Numbered from the stretch's first letter, positions 10,301-22,259 are shown. The stretch is 64,000 nt of DNA from Hetaerina americana (GCA_022747635.1 JAKTNV010000004.1:86913052-86977051); one strand, 5' to 3'. Made by a program: numbers and translations. Notes: generated by a model not told the origin, from the sequence alone.

Positions 10301-12965
10301 TCATTAGCGATCTTCCTAACAGTCTACCTATGGTTTGCTTGCCCTAAAACATTCACACTGTTAGCGTGGGTATTGTCTGTTGATGGTCGTCCAGTTCTCG
10401 GTACTTCATTGGTCAAGGTTTGTCCAGACTGGAAGCGGTTGTACTGACGAAAATACTGTGCCCAACTTACTGATTCATTGCTGAATCCCTCTTGAATCAT
10501 TGCATAAGTTTCAGTTGCACTTTTCCCAAGGTTAAAAAAAAAATTCAATGCACATACCCTGCTTCCCTAACACCTACATTCTCACCGACACAAGGATTTG
10601 CACAGCAAGTGTGCGCAAGGTCAGACAAGAATCTATGTTGTGCGGAAACAAGATGGTATAGGGCCACAAACAATATGATGTTTTACTCCTCACAGATTCT
10701 GCTCGAAGGTGACACCTTACTGATTGTGATCCATCAAACAGTTCATTCGTAAAGAGGTCAGTCTCATTTTTTTGTACAGGCCTTATACTTCAGGTCACAT
10801 GAATTTCTTGCTAAAATTTAACTTGCCTGAAAATATGGGAAAATGGACGAAAACAGGTCACTAATTAGGGATAAAGTGGTACATCCTTGTACCTAGTGAT
10901 ATTTATTCATACAATGGAAGCAAGTTTTTTGTTGTCGGTGAGTGATAGAACATGCTAACTTAGAGTTCCTTTCCATCTTCCCAATAAATTCTTTAGGAAT
11001 TTTTCGCTACTCACTGCATGTTAACTTAGGTTGTGAAAATTAATTTTCTGCAATTATCATTGAATTTCCATACTCTTCACTTCAGGTGAGGTTACGGAAG
11101 AGAAGAAACTGAAGTTTAAATGTGAAGAAATCATAGGGTACATATTTAAGGATCAGGAACCAAATGTGAAATGGGGAAGGTCATCATTATTCTTGTCAGA
11201 GTTGAATTTGATATATTTGGATTTGAAGAAGGAATCCATTTTCAATCGGGCAGCCACAGTCATTCAGAAACACTGGAGGAAGTTCAAATTACGTTCACTG
11301 CCAAAGGGGCCAAGGGTCCTAGTGTTTCCCTCACCCCATAGCACTCATCATGGGCATGAAGGGTACAGTTTGAAGACAGTCTCAGGTGCAGCATTTGGAA
11401 TTTTTACTGGTAATTTACAACGATATAGGCTGAATGCCTATGGCAAAGAAAATCCAAGGGATTCATTGAGGTACTTGAAGCAAACAAGCCATCTGAATCA
11501 TGGAAAATATGGAGTGCATGAATACTGTGATCCAGAGAATGAGAAAAAACATAAAAGTTTAGAGGAGATATGGATTGAGACATATTCTCTAAAAGGTATT
11601 AATTTATGTACCCTCTATTGAACTCACTAACCAATGAATTATCAGTAAAAAGTTGTATTAATGGTCAAAAGTTGCTTCTCCTGTCCTTGAGTGAAGGGTC
11701 AAATAAAAGTACTTATTAAGTAGAAATTTGATGGAAAAAGATGCCATTTTACTTGAGAAGCATGTGGTATATGTTTATCGAAAAGTTTTGCAATGTTTTA
11801 ATTTGAGCTTATCACAATGTTTAAGAAAATATGTTTTATTGAAATGAGCTGAATATGTTTGAATATATTTTTTTGGATCCTGAACTGATGGAATTTATCA
11901 AAGAACTCATTGACGCTGCTTGAAATATTGGAAATATTGTTACCACCTCAAATAACAGGGAGTTTTAAGTTCTTCTTTTACTTTGAGACTTCATAGCGAT
12001 GAAGAATGAATATCTTTCATGATTAGTTAAATCATTCTCGTAGAATGGCTTTGCATCCCTTGAGGGGAGTGTGCACTTTATTGCTGTCACATAACTTAAG
12101 TCTTTAAGGAGTATTTATTCAGAATTTGATTCTACCTAGATCAGAATGGAAGTGAATGAAAGTGCAAAACAAGCTTTATGCTACTAAGTATATTTTTGAC
12201 AGTACCGACCTTGAGTCTTAGTACTTAACAAGAGTGCTGTTAAAATATAATTCCATACTGTACCTTATTTCCCCAAGTACCTACTTCCATTATTCTGTTC
12301 AGCAGTTATACCAGTAGCCTGAAATATCTACCCATGCCCTTCTCCTATATCCTGCACATTCAGGTCTTGATTTAATTTTTCAAGATACATTTTCCCCCAG
12401 AGTAAATAGAATATTAAAATTTATTTTTTTAGGTATGCGGTCTCCTTTATTTCAATCCAGTTAACAATATTCTGAAATAAAGTAATTTAATTACTTTATC
12501 AAAATATAGCTGTTGAATGAAATTTTCTTCAAACTCAGAGAATATATAGAAACCTCACAGAAAAAGATATTTTCTCATAATGAAGGATTTGAAAAAGAAT
12601 GCATGGAACACTAGTAAAATCTTTTCCAATTCCAATGGAATTTTTAGACTCAGTGAAGCCTGTGATGCTACAAAAAAGGATGAATGCTGATTAATTTCCT
12701 ATTTAAAATCACAATCTATTTGTAAGTAATTGTGGATATATTTTTTCAAATTTCAGGCTTATTGAATCCATATATAATAACAAACGATAAGAAAAAACAG
12801 TCTCCAGACCAAGACAGGCATCATACTTATAGTGCCAGCAGCAAAAAAAGCATTCACGACAACTTTGATTTGAGATTGATTCACCATGGCTCCGGTATCA
12901 TATCAAGGCAAAAAATACCAGAGGTAAAAAAATCAGGTAGCTCAACCCATGCAGAAGCTATTTGA
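4147..12965 (+). CDS. Unconventional myosin, 3' part (motor from switch II, one IQ, short tail)
   Basis: Seven GT-AG exons read in one continuous phase: 4147-4382, 4554-4727, 6702-6821, 7090-7268, 8451-8587, 11086-11595, 12757-12965 (stop TGA 12963-12965), about 521 codons. Motor landmarks in order: switch [22 protein letters not shown], relay region, [19 protein letters not shown], a short loop-2 region, actin-binding and SH1 region ([32 protein letters not shown]), converter, then one IQ motif ([11 protein letters not shown]) and about 170 residues of tail with no recognised domain. The normally strict RCIKPN motif is HCLKPH here, so the motor is divergent. The exons for the ATP-binding P-loop and switch I were not found in 1-4146 and should lie left of the window. 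An AATAAA 52 nt after the stop supports this 3' end. The myosin class is not assigned. It is an actin-based ATPase by family; its cargo is unknown. Confidence 0.85.
5548..5990 (-). pseudogene. LINE endonuclease (APE-type) relic in myosin intron
   Basis: The reverse complement starts [15 protein letters not shown], resembling the GTWNVRTL start of RTE-like non-LTR endonucleases. Later it reads [20 protein letters not shown] followed by [16 protein letters not shown], the usual 'QVYMPT...EEE..YDQ.E' stretch of that domain. Stops and frameshifts interrupt it. It lies antisense in the intron between the exons ending 4727 and starting 6702. Confidence 0.7.
7290..7560 (-). pseudogene. LINE RT C-terminal relic in myosin intron
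   Basis: The reverse complement contains [20 protein letters not shown] and [12 protein letters not shown], matching the basic 'RGRPRKRWVDDI...' tail downstream of the RT in RTE-like LINEs. Upstream the frame is broken. It begins about 20 bp after the myosin donor at 7268 and is antisense to the gene. Confidence 0.6.
9530..10560 (-). pseudogene. Nearly full-length mariner transposase pseudogene (minus strand)
   Basis: In order on the minus strand: an HTH part ([20 protein letters not shown]), a GRPSTD linker, then the catalytic core with TGDKTWV (first Asp), YQDNIPVH (second Asp) and [13 protein letters not shown] (third Asp), and a degraded WEHC-type C-terminus near 9560-9620. All three catalytic aspartates can be read, but the frame is broken into at least three segments and the spacing between the second and third Asp is 31 residues instead of 34. 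It is dead and sits in the myosin intron between the exons ending 8587 and starting 11086. TIRs could not be identified. It differs from the 2.6-kb and 54.7-kb elements. Confidence 0.85.
11086..11595 (+). CDS. Myosin exon: end of converter, IQ motif, proximal tail
   Basis: After acceptor CTTCAG this 510-bp exon encodes the end of the converter ([24 protein letters not shown]), the single IQ motif [11 protein letters not shown] at about residue 66, where a calmodulin-like light chain would bind, and roughly 100 tail residues rich in His, Lys and Tyr without a recognised domain. The donor is AAAG|GTATTA. Confidence 0.82.
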
Positions 12966-13016
12966 TTTAGTACAATTATTAGTCCTAGTATATCTGAGTA
13001 GGTTTTTGATGGGGCT

Positions 13017-13022
13017 AATAAA
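13017..13022 (+). promoter_or_regulatory. Candidate poly(A) signal of the myosin gene
   Basis: AATAAA 52 nt after the TGA at 12963-12965, on the same strand. It supports reading the last exon through to that stop rather than splicing at the GTAAAA at 12924. Confidence 0.5.
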
Positions 13023-13579
13023 ACTTTCAGGCAATTTCCTCATTCTCTTAGGAATAAAAAACACTGCTACACTTCGGAGCCTAATACTTATTTCAAACAC
13101 ATGGGAAACTCATGGGGTTGACCAATGTTATTTTGATGGGGGTGGGGGAAAAGGGAAAAGAATGTTTCCTAGAATTTGAATTTGCAGGCACTAACAAGGA
13201 TGAAGTAGGAGGTGGTTACCAGCCCACTGGAAATGCAGTCATCCTCATGTCTCCAACATCATGAATCTGCATGCTTTGCTGCCAGACAACTGTAGCCTTC
13301 ATTTATTTGATTATTCCTATAATTTACCCCTTCATAGAATGCCATTTGGATAAGTATCTGCAGATGTGATCATTTGGTTGTCATATTAACTTGGTCATTA
13401 CAAGGAACATGATTACTACATTTGCTTATTTAACACAGAAAAATTATTATGTAGGTTTTCAATTGGCAACTTCTCCAGACAACTCATGTAGCCATGAGAA
13501 CCAATGAAGGGGCATTGTAAACTTTTAATTTTTACTAAAAATAATGAAGACTGAAACTTCATTTTTATTTGTTATTCTA

Positions 13580-14000
13580 AAGGCCTCTCTGCATAGTCAC
13601 CAGATGGAGTTACACATTTCTTCCAGTGTTTCTTGACCTTTGAAGGCCATTATTGTAAAACACAGTAATTTCTATTGAAAAGCATTGTTCAACCTCTTGA
13701 ATAACATTATTTGCTTTGTCATATCTCCGACCTAGCGGTGGTTTATTGAGCTCTTGGAACAAGAAAAAGTCACTTGGTGATATCAAGAGAATATGGCAAA
13801 TGTGGCAAAATTTCAAAGCCACATTGCTTTGATTGCCAGTCATGCTGTGGTTGAGATTGTATACTACATTGTAGTTGTGATAGCCTGTCAAACCATGTTT
13901 GCTTCTGGAAAGGAGTCGGTAGTCTTGGAACCCAGTATGCTGACACCTTTGACATGTGAAGTTCTTTGTAAATTATTTTCCACATACTGCCATACATAAT
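13580..14000 (-). pseudogene. Mariner transposase relic with internal deletion
   Basis: The minus strand reads IIYKELHMSKVSAYWVPRLP and then TPFQKQTWFDRLSQLQ, the end of the DNA-binding region of a mariner transposase. It jumps directly to CGFEILPHLPYSLDITK, the segment around the third catalytic Asp (normally HPPYSPDLAPSD, here mutated), and ends with WKKCV...GDYAE-like sequence near 13600. The first two catalytic motifs are missing. No TIRs were found. Confidence 0.72.
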
Positions 14001-16315
14001 ATTACTCTAATTAGTGATCATTTGAATTGTTGCCCTTCAGTCTAATAGGACAGTCTTCCACTTTCTTCACTGTGGCAGTATCATCCATGGGTGATGGTCC
14101 TTTACTGCTTGGATTGTCTGTGAGGGGTACATGGTCCGTCTGAAAATTCCTTTTCAACCTGACAACTGTGTCATTATTACAGGCTATAATTTCTATAAAC
14201 TGCCATCAGTTCATTGTGGATTTTCTGGACATGATAGATTTTCAAATGAAGGATCTTGATCACACTGCCAGCCTCTTATCTTCTCCAAACTGTGAGTTAA
14301 TTCAGTATACAGCTTCCTGAAATACAACAAATCAACATTAATAGCTGCAATTTACCATATATGTACATTAGGATCAATTAATATGCAGAATAAATTTTAT
14401 CCAGATATCTTGGTTATTTCTTAGTAATAATTACTCAACCATACCCCCACATAGGTTAATGGCCAAGATAAGGCCTCAGTATGAGATGACTGGAGTTTGC
14501 CATTCCTATTGTTAATTGATAGTGGCAGCAACCTGGCAATCACATGCAACTTCACATGGGCCATGAGGTTTTTTCCTTGTGTGATGTCTGTGGAACCATG
14601 CAAATAATGTGATCAATTTTGCTGTCTCTGTATCCCCAAGAGCATCTTAAGTAGAGTACAAATGGCAGCATAAGATGCTGTTGCTCTTGGAATGCTACCT
14701 AGAATTTCTAGTGACAGAGCTGTCTGATCTGTTCCAAGGACATATTAAAGCCCAGACCCCAAGATAAAGCTACAGCACACACATCACATTTGGCTTCCCA
14801 CCCCGGGGATATTTTACTTCATATTAGGAATCAGCGTATTAAAGACATATACAATCTATATTTTAATTAGTTCCAATATTAATTACATAGTTCCGATTAA
14901 CTGAGCAGTTGCTCAGTATAGGTCTGAAAGCTATATTATTATTATTATTGTTAGAAATGCTATATACTCGTATTCATCCTTCTTCATCTCTGGTATTCTC
15001 TCCAATATCTTTTTTAATCAATTCATAACTGATAATAATTTCATCTGGACACAAATGCCAATTGAATATTGTTTAAGTGAGGCAGTCTTCCCACAATTTT
15101 CTACAGGTCCAATACTAGCCCTTTAGGGAATTTGAGTATCTGGAGTGACAAATATGATATATCCCAAATAGATGGAAGTTATTCTCTGCAATTCCAAATG
15201 AATAGGAGTATTAACTGCTGAATCACCATTTTTTCAGATTCAGAGAAGAAAACAAGGCCCAATCATTCCATCAAAGTGGGTATCTATATATCCTTCAATT
15301 AATAATAGGCTCTTTTCCCTCATTCAGTACTAGCTTACTTCCATTACCATACAAGGTGCTAAGAGAGACTCCTCTCTCCCATTAATTTTACTCGTTCTAC
15401 TAGTAGAGTTACTAAATCTACTGATTCAATAATTTCGTTTCACAGGTCCCTGTAAGGTTTCATACCAAACTCACATGCATTCCATTTTCTCACTGTTTGC
15501 CTATAGAATTGCTGCCACAAGGAATCCCTGATGCATTTTCATGTAAATATACCTCTTAAATTCTTTCACTAATTATAATTTAATGTTTGTTTAAAAGTAG
15601 CAATGAAATTTTGATATCATTTTCTACTCGAAATATTATATTTTAGAGAGACCACTACAATATTCAAACAAGAAACTAAGAAAAGAAGACAAGAAATAGC
15701 ATTATTTTTACAGAAACAGAAATTTTAATTTAAAACAAAATGCTCACCCTTCAGCAAAACTTTTATTTTTTCTCTCAGATATGATTGGATTGAAATGCAA
15801 CAGCTTAATTGAGCTCCTATAAATATTGTGTTTAGCATGTGCAACATTTGTACATAAATATTTTTTCTTATCAAACAAATATAAGTAAATTTTGGACCAT
15901 CACCAGTGGAATAGCAAGCTCATGGCTTTGAGTGACATGATAGTAATGAATGACTATTCAGATTGCTTTACTTTTAACATTATTTTGTTGTATTTTATTA
16001 TTTTCATATCTTGCATGAATATTAGTGCAGTGAGTTTGAGAAGCTGTTAAAAACAATAAAATTGTACATTGTCCAGTGAGGCAATTTTCATTTAGCAATG
16101 TAATTAAGTCCAATGACAAAATTTTGGTAATTTATTTATTAAAATGTCCAAGAAATTAAATACTTATGTAATGTTACTATTAAAAGATTTAAGGGAATAA
16201 TGAATTGGAAATAAAAATGAGTGACCATGAAAAGTTTGGTTTGTAGATCTAAATTGATTGTAACTTATAATTATTAGGTACATTTTTACCAATTATTACA
16301 TTAAACATCCATAAA
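14001..16315. other. Intergenic, nothing recognised
   Basis: AT-rich sequence without supported exons. A short ATT run near 14936 is the only simple repeat seen. Confidence 0.35.
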
Positions 16316-16317
16316 CA

Positions 16318-16590
16318 TAGTAATCAACCCAAAGGTCGGTTTGATAGGTGATGGTAGAGTTCACTAGTACTAAGCCTGATGGCATGTGAAATTCACACAT
16401 CAGGGTAGGGGGGACAGCTCCTTTCCCTGTGCCAGTTATAGTTTCTCAGGAAGGTCTGGTACCCGAAAAAACACACAGCTTGGGTGGAGCTGAGGGTGCC
16501 CAGAGAGGCTTGCCCGGTAATCAAATATGGGCCCTCCAGTCAGTAGTCCAAAGCTCAACCCCTGGACTACCGTGACCCACCAATGATTAT
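16318..16590 (-). repeat. tRNA-derived SINE-like element (minus strand)
   Basis: Read on the minus strand from 16590, a tRNA-like head has a box-A-like segment (GGTAGTCCAGGGGTTGAGC) and a box-B-like segment (TTTGATTACC). The body down to about 16320 recurs at 17740-17840 (same orientation) and 24765-24885 (opposite orientation). Shared body landmarks include GTGAATTTCACA, CTTAGTACTAG and CTATCAAACCGACCTTTGGG. Box A and B spacing and the multiple copies are why it is called a SINE. Confidence 0.65.
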
Positions 16591-16984
16591 ATATGCATCT
16601 TTGTTTTGTATGCACTTAAATGCTTCAGGTCAAACTTTCACATATAATTATACAATTATGTGACTAGTTTGGTGCTTTGGAAGGATTTGTGCCATGCTGC
16701 AATTTTAATTCATTCATTCTAGGACCTCTATTCTCCTTCACAAATAGCCGTAGAAAAATGAGAATTATCATGAACGTACATAGGAAAATCTAGTGCATAT
16801 CAAGAATCACCCATCTACAAAATTATAGTTTTATATAAGCACACTTTCCCATGTATGCCTTGAGGGTTAGAGCAGATGGAGCAGGAAAATAGACTTTAAC
16901 ATTGGAAGATGGGAGGGCTTAAAGAGCAGGATGTCTTCAGGAGTAAACATTGAAATGTGGAAAAAACAAAAGCCACAGCTCTCA

Positions 16985-17098
16985 AAATAAATAACACCAT
17001 TGAAGAGAAAAGGAGGGTAGATGTTTCTCATTGTATTATGAAAATAAAGAACACCATTGAAGAGAAAAGGAGGGAAGATGTTTCTCACTGTATTATGC
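16985..17098. repeat. 57-bp unit duplicated in tandem
   Basis: Two adjacent copies (about 16985-17041 and 17042-17098) of a 57-bp unit share ACACCATTGAAGAGAAAAGG and GATGTTTCTCA, with only a few substitutions between them. No gene is attached. Confidence 0.85.
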
Positions 17099-17610
17099 CT
17101 CAGCTCCTTGACTCACATAATAAAGCAACTTTTAAGAAATGTGCATGGCGTTGAATACTGTCATGGATATTAGAAACAATCAAAAATTCTGCAGCTGGTA
17201 TTGCATACTGAAGGACTATGAAGTGCATGGTAAACTCTTCACAATGTGGCAACATATCCCCTTCACTAAGCTCAAATGATAGCGAGCATTCAATTTGCAA
17301 AACCCGAGTGAAGAACATAACTGGGAAGGCAGAGTGATAATACTGCTTTAAGGAGATATCCAAGCAAGTCCATTTCACTCTTTGAATTTGCAGCATCCCA
17401 ATAAACAACATTCCATTTGATTTAAATCTCCGTAGAACTTGATCGCAAAGACAGAAATCGCATTATCTAAAGAGTGCTAGAACTCTGAAATGAAACTCCT
17501 ATCATTATACATAAATCTGAAACCAACATCAGCACTGCATTTGCTTGGGTGTGTTTCATTATTTAACCAGAAGAATCAAGAGGCACACAGCATAACACAT
17601 TTAGTCATAG

Positions 17611-17845
17611 GTAATCAACCTAAGGAGGGCATGGTAGTTCAATGGGTGGAGCACTACTGACCATAGTGCCAAGGTTTGATTTCAGGCGTACTTCTAAATC
17701 ACATTATGTCAGCCAATTCATTCTAATCTGTATTGGGTGAAATTCACATTTAGGTTAGGGAGACCAATTATTTCCCTCTGCCAATTGTGATTTCCCACAA
17801 ATTTTAGGTACTCAAAAAACTACAGCATTGGAGTTTTTCGGTTGG
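17611..17845 (+). repeat. Second SINE-like composite block
   Basis: Starts with GGTAATCAACCTAAGG and a tRNA-like segment with box-A-like TGGTAGTTCAATGGGTGGAG and box-B-like GGTTTGATTTC on the plus strand. From about 17740 it continues with the reverse-oriented body shared with the 16.3-kb element (GGTGAAATTCACA..., ...GGTACTCAAAAAAC). The head and body therefore have opposite orientations relative to the 16.3-kb copy. Confidence 0.55.
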
Positions 17846-19320
17846 GAAGTCTAATGGCATCATTCATAGTTAAAAAGGACAATGACAATGATGAGGATTT
17901 TTTCTCTTTCTCTCCCCACCATTAGATTTTCATCTTAAAGCCTCCAGTTTAGCTATTCAGCTTAAATAAAGAGCAAGGAACTTTATTACATCTGAATTAA
18001 TAGGATATGACAGGGATGCAGGTGGTAACTAATGAGAAGTGAGTTCAACCATGAAGATTATACTCCCTGTAATTTTGCAGCACTTGAAAGATCATTTACC
18101 TATTGTTCAAAATAAAGTAAACTAGGAAGACATGAGGCATAAAACAGAAATAAAAGACGACAGTTTCACTTCAAAGCACTGATGACATAATAAGATAATC
18201 CAGCATCAAATGCCACTGCTGTGGGTGGGCTGAAGTTCTGTTGTGCATTAGACATTGGTAAAACCATTTTGATCTCCCAAAAATATGTAGTCTTACATTC
18301 ACAATATTCCCTGTTGGCAAACCTCCCAGTAAAACAACCTCTCTGATCAGATCTATAAATGGGGCAAATTTGATATGGAGCATCTACTAAAGTTAGATCC
18401 ATGTGAGTGAAATGCAAGCTGGAAAATGGAAATATAAAGATGGTCAATTTGGGCTGAGACATCAGTTGCAACAGTACAATGAAATTGACTTAAAAGGCCT
18501 CAGTTCAGAAATTGAGACTAAGTAAGCATGAGATTGTGGCAGCGAGGACTCCACAGCAAGATATTTTGTGACCTCGACAAAAGTTTTGCGCATTTAATAA
18601 TTATTTTTAAATCAGAAATTCTAATATGAAATATTAATACAAAATATATCACAATAAAAAAGTTTTATGGCAAAAATTATTACCAAAAAAGTACTTTTAA
18701 AACTTTGATGGAGATAATTATATAATTAAATAGGTGGAAGACAGAGACAATTCATACAATATTCCTAAGGATGCTGTCTACAATGAATATCAAAAGCCTG
18801 TGCAAAGACATCCCTGATGATGACTTAGCAGCTCCCAAAAACCAACAATATCAACCATTAATACTGCAAAAATCTACCTTGTGTTATTATATTTTGAAAT
18901 ATTTCATTTTACAGCAGTATACCATTTCATATGCTGATATTTCATCGCATCAATCAAATGAGATACTCTCAATTAAGTTCACCAGATTCTTTGGCCTTGG
19001 ATATCATTGTCGTAGGATTTTCTTAATACAGGACAATCAAGTGGCTGAGTAATTTAACCATGAAAAGGTGCATTATATAAAATTTCATTCTCTTGAAGAA
19101 GAAAAGTAGAACTAAAAAAACATTCTTAAAATTTCTTTAAACCTGAGTGGGCCAGGTCTCACCCAGCCAGGGTGGACCACACCCAAAATAAAGGCCAACC
19201 AGGAGATAAATTCTTGTGCGATTTATACAGAATTACATTCTTAGAAGATGGCCAGAAAATAGCAGGTGTAGTATCATATTGAAAAATAAGGGAAGATGAG
19301 CAAAGTTGTGTTGGCAGTAT
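17846..19320. other. Intergenic, nothing recognised
   Basis: AT-rich DNA. Short open frames on the minus strand at 18166-18471 have no recognisable domain and no splice context, so no gene is called. Confidence 0.35.
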
Positions 19321-19329
19321 AACAACAGG

Positions 19330-20100
19330 ATTTTGATGACTAAACTAAAGGGAGAGTTTAGGTCCGTATGCCCCGGAACTACCATGCTGAAGGAGAAATA
19401 TGTTGTACGTTAGCAAATAGAAGAAGGGCTGAGCAAAGCAAAAGAAAGGGATAGCCTAATCATAATGGGCGAATGCACTGCAGTGGTTGGAGAAGGGAAT
19501 GATGGAAGCAACAAAGGGCAATTAGGGTGGGTAAATGAAATGCTTAAGCAGATAGACAAGTGAGTACTGCAACAAGAAGAATATGGTAGTAATAAGTGTA
19601 GTCAACCAAAAACATTGTTCAAGGCATCATAAGCGAATAACTGATCAATAACTTAGGTTCTTGATAGTCAGAGATATCAGTTAAGTGAAGATTTAACCTA
19701 GTGGAGTATATTATGTTTTTTCACCAAATTTTAATTATTTCGATTTATTATTCGACAATGCCAAATTTTACTTTGACCAAATTTACGACTATTTATCGAC
19801 CAAAACCTAGAGGTCAGGCTGCCGCCAAAAACGCTGGAGTTGTGAACTATAAGAGCATGAAAACTCTAGGTTAAATGGTGCTAGAAAATATTAATGTAGC
19901 AAATTATGACAGACTGGAAACAGTGCGAGAGCAGCACTGAAAGAAGATAGATTGATCTGAACTAGGCACTTACAGGAGTTTCAGAAGAGCTACTTGTAAT
20001 AAGGAAGGAGAATAGGGAGCTCATAGATGAAAAACCTTACAAAGAAAGAAGAAAATACAAGAGCCCAAATGATGTCAACTCTCAACAAATTTCTGAACCA
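19330..20100 (+). pseudogene. LINE endonuclease relic (plus strand)
   Basis: Across frames the plus strand encodes LSKAKERDSLIIMGE and AVVGEGNDGSNKGQ, the 'GDWNAKVG...G..G' neighbourhood of an APE-type non-LTR endonuclease, followed by NMVV and further LINE-like Lys/Glu-rich sequence to about 20100. Many stops are present. It resembles the 5.5-kb relic in type but is in the opposite orientation. Confidence 0.6.
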
Positions 20101-21223
20101 TATGAATCAAGAAGTAAAATATTTTATGCATTCGAATCAGCTGTTGTTTTATGTAAATTATGGATATCCAGGATTCAAATGAAAGCTTTAGAAGTTCCCT
20201 AAAGTATTATTAGGGTAACATATGGCACATGTTTTGATTTCAACCCTTGAGAAATGCAATCTCTCATCAAAATTCAACATGAAACTTTTAGGGGGCAGAG
20301 CACTGGAAATAGAAATCAGAGGCCAATGGGCAAAAATTAAAGTTTCGCAGGAGTCACATTTTTGCCCAGAATCGCGGTAATGTGGATGCAACTATGTTAT
20401 TCATGGATACGGTATATTAAGTTATAAAATGATCAGTAGTATGATCCATTCCTAATACATATGATATAGATAAGGAAGACAGATGGGCCAGGAAGGGAGT
20501 AATTTGGAAATGAGCAATTCTATCATCTGACTCTAATATAGTATTTAAGAGGTATAAAAATTTACGATTTGACGTACAATACTGTATTTCAGACAATAGT
20601 TGAGTCACTCTATGTTCAAAGACGTCACGGAGACAATTTACCTACGAAATAATTTTAGAACATTTATGTGGTATTATACTGGAACATGGGCCACACGGAT
20701 GACCGATTGGAAAAGCAGAGCACAAGGAAATACCAATTCTCAACCATGTGATTAAAATTAAAAGGGAAAAATGGAGAAGTGCACCGACGGAGCTCGCACA
20801 ATTGCATAGGATTGATGTGCTGCCATCCGAATAACCTCGGTTGCGATGCATTTCGATAGATTGATCTTTCCGATAGTCGTTGAAGCAATCCACAAGACAT
20901 ATTCGAAACATAATAATAATAATAGGTAAATGTTAATGAGATCCTCATTTTATATTGTAATTATATACTAATTGAGAGCGAACTTTGTCATGAATTACAA
21001 TTTATATCAAACAAAAAGTCTTAATTGGAAATAAACTTTGACCCGAAGAGCAGTAGTAAACCGATAGCAACGCTAACTTTGCCGAGTAATGACACTAACA
21101 AATCAAAATAAAGAATATTAGCGTCGCAAGGATGAGTCGGAAAATGAGAAAAATATCCCTCAAAGAAATTTATAAATGCAGACAAAAAATGTGAGATGAA
21201 ACAGCAATTATTAATTGTTAAAA
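20101..21223. other. Upstream region of the SPRING gene, no element resolved
   Basis: No exon or transposon was recognised. The promoter and 5' UTR of the gene starting at 21224 must lie here or just upstream, but no TATA box or initiator can be assigned confidently. Confidence 0.35.
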
Positions 21224-22259
21224 ATGTGGGCGGCATTTTTAATGCGAGTGATTAGGAAGAAAGTTGTACTGGGCTTTATATTTGGAATTTCGTTAACCTA
21301 CTGCATTTTGAGTATAGTTACGGATGTATGATTTGTTCCAGTTAAAATATTAAATTGTTGTACCATATAAACGTGTGAAGTTCTCAATCTACTTCAAATT
21401 TGTCTACAGAATGGTGAGACGTCTCTTAGTGACATGGAAATAGCTCCTGTTAGAAAGCATGATCAGCCATTTTTATGGCATTCAGGGAAGGAGGAGAATC
21501 TAACGAGTATTAAAGTCACCACCTGCAGGAATTCAGTTCAGGGGAAGGTTTTAATCGTTGATGATAGAGGTGAGAAGCTTAACCTACAAGCTTTGCCGTA
21601 TGTGAGGCAATTTGACAGTAACTTACGTTGTGGAAATTGCATTTGTAAATGAATATTTACAATACATTGTGTTATTATAATCAGTATGCTTGAAATTTCG
21701 GTCACGTGCCAGATCAAAACATTGACAGTAAAACGGTAATTACAATCACTGATAAATCAATTCCCTCTTTATTTAGGGTACATATGCTCTCGCAGCGATG
21801 TTCTTGCTAACGGTTGCTGCAACAATGAGTCAGACAATACTAAACGTTATGCATGCGATACATGTAGAGAAAACGGTTGTTGCAGTATCTATGAGTATTG
21901 TATATCATGCTGTTTGGACCCGAATAAGGTTGGTGGCTCAGGTTCATTTTTGTCCCATGCTTGAAGGCTGCTGTGTTTCTTTCATCTCGATAGTATACAA
22001 TATGTAAGTGACAATTAACGCTAATCTCTTCTAGAAAACTATTCTGCAGGGTGTTCTGGGAAAGGCATCCGAGACTTTTAACGTTCTGTTCGCCTCTGTG
22101 ACGGACCACTTTGAGTTGTGCCTTGCAAAGTGTCGTACTAGTTCTCAAAGTGTTCTGCATGAAAACTCTTACCGGGACCCCCGTGCAAAACATTGCTACG
22201 GTGAAACACCTCCTGTTGCAGCTGGAGCTCAGCCTGCGCCTCCAGATAACATTGAGTGA
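21224..22259 (+). CDS. SPRING1: SREBP-regulating gene protein homologue (SPRING/C12orf49), complete
   Basis: Four exons: 21224-21325, 21410-21569, 21777-21928, 22035-22259 (stop TGA 22257-22259). They sum to 639 bp, 212 residues, close to the 205 of human SPRING. The start [20 protein letters not shown] gives a short basic cytosolic end and a single signal-anchor helix (about residues 14-31), as expected for a type II Golgi protein. The luminal part carries the family's Cys-rich core: [42 protein letters not shown], then [24 protein letters not shown] and KHCYGE. In vertebrates SPRING supports site-1 protease and SCAP function in SREBP lipid signalling; that role here is by homology. All introns are short (84, 207 and 106 bp) with GT-AG ends and phases 0, 1, 0. 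No defect was seen. Confidence 0.95.

Noticed and set aside
12924..12929. Possible splice donor GTAAAA in the last myosin exon
   Set aside because: No following exon was found, the frame reaches a stop at 12965 and AATAAA follows at 13017, so termination is simpler; RNA data could change this.
18166..18471. Two overlapping minus-strand frames of about 100 and 70 codons
   Set aside because: No recognisable motif, no splice support, and length expected by chance.
21798..22007. Plus-strand open frame starting [12 protein letters not shown]
   Set aside because: Wrong frame of SPRING exon 3; the Cys-rich frame fits the family and the splice phases.
21840..22193. 117-codon minus-strand open frame
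   Set aside because: Shadow of SPRING exons 3 and 4, whose plus-strand frame has clear family motifs and splice sites.
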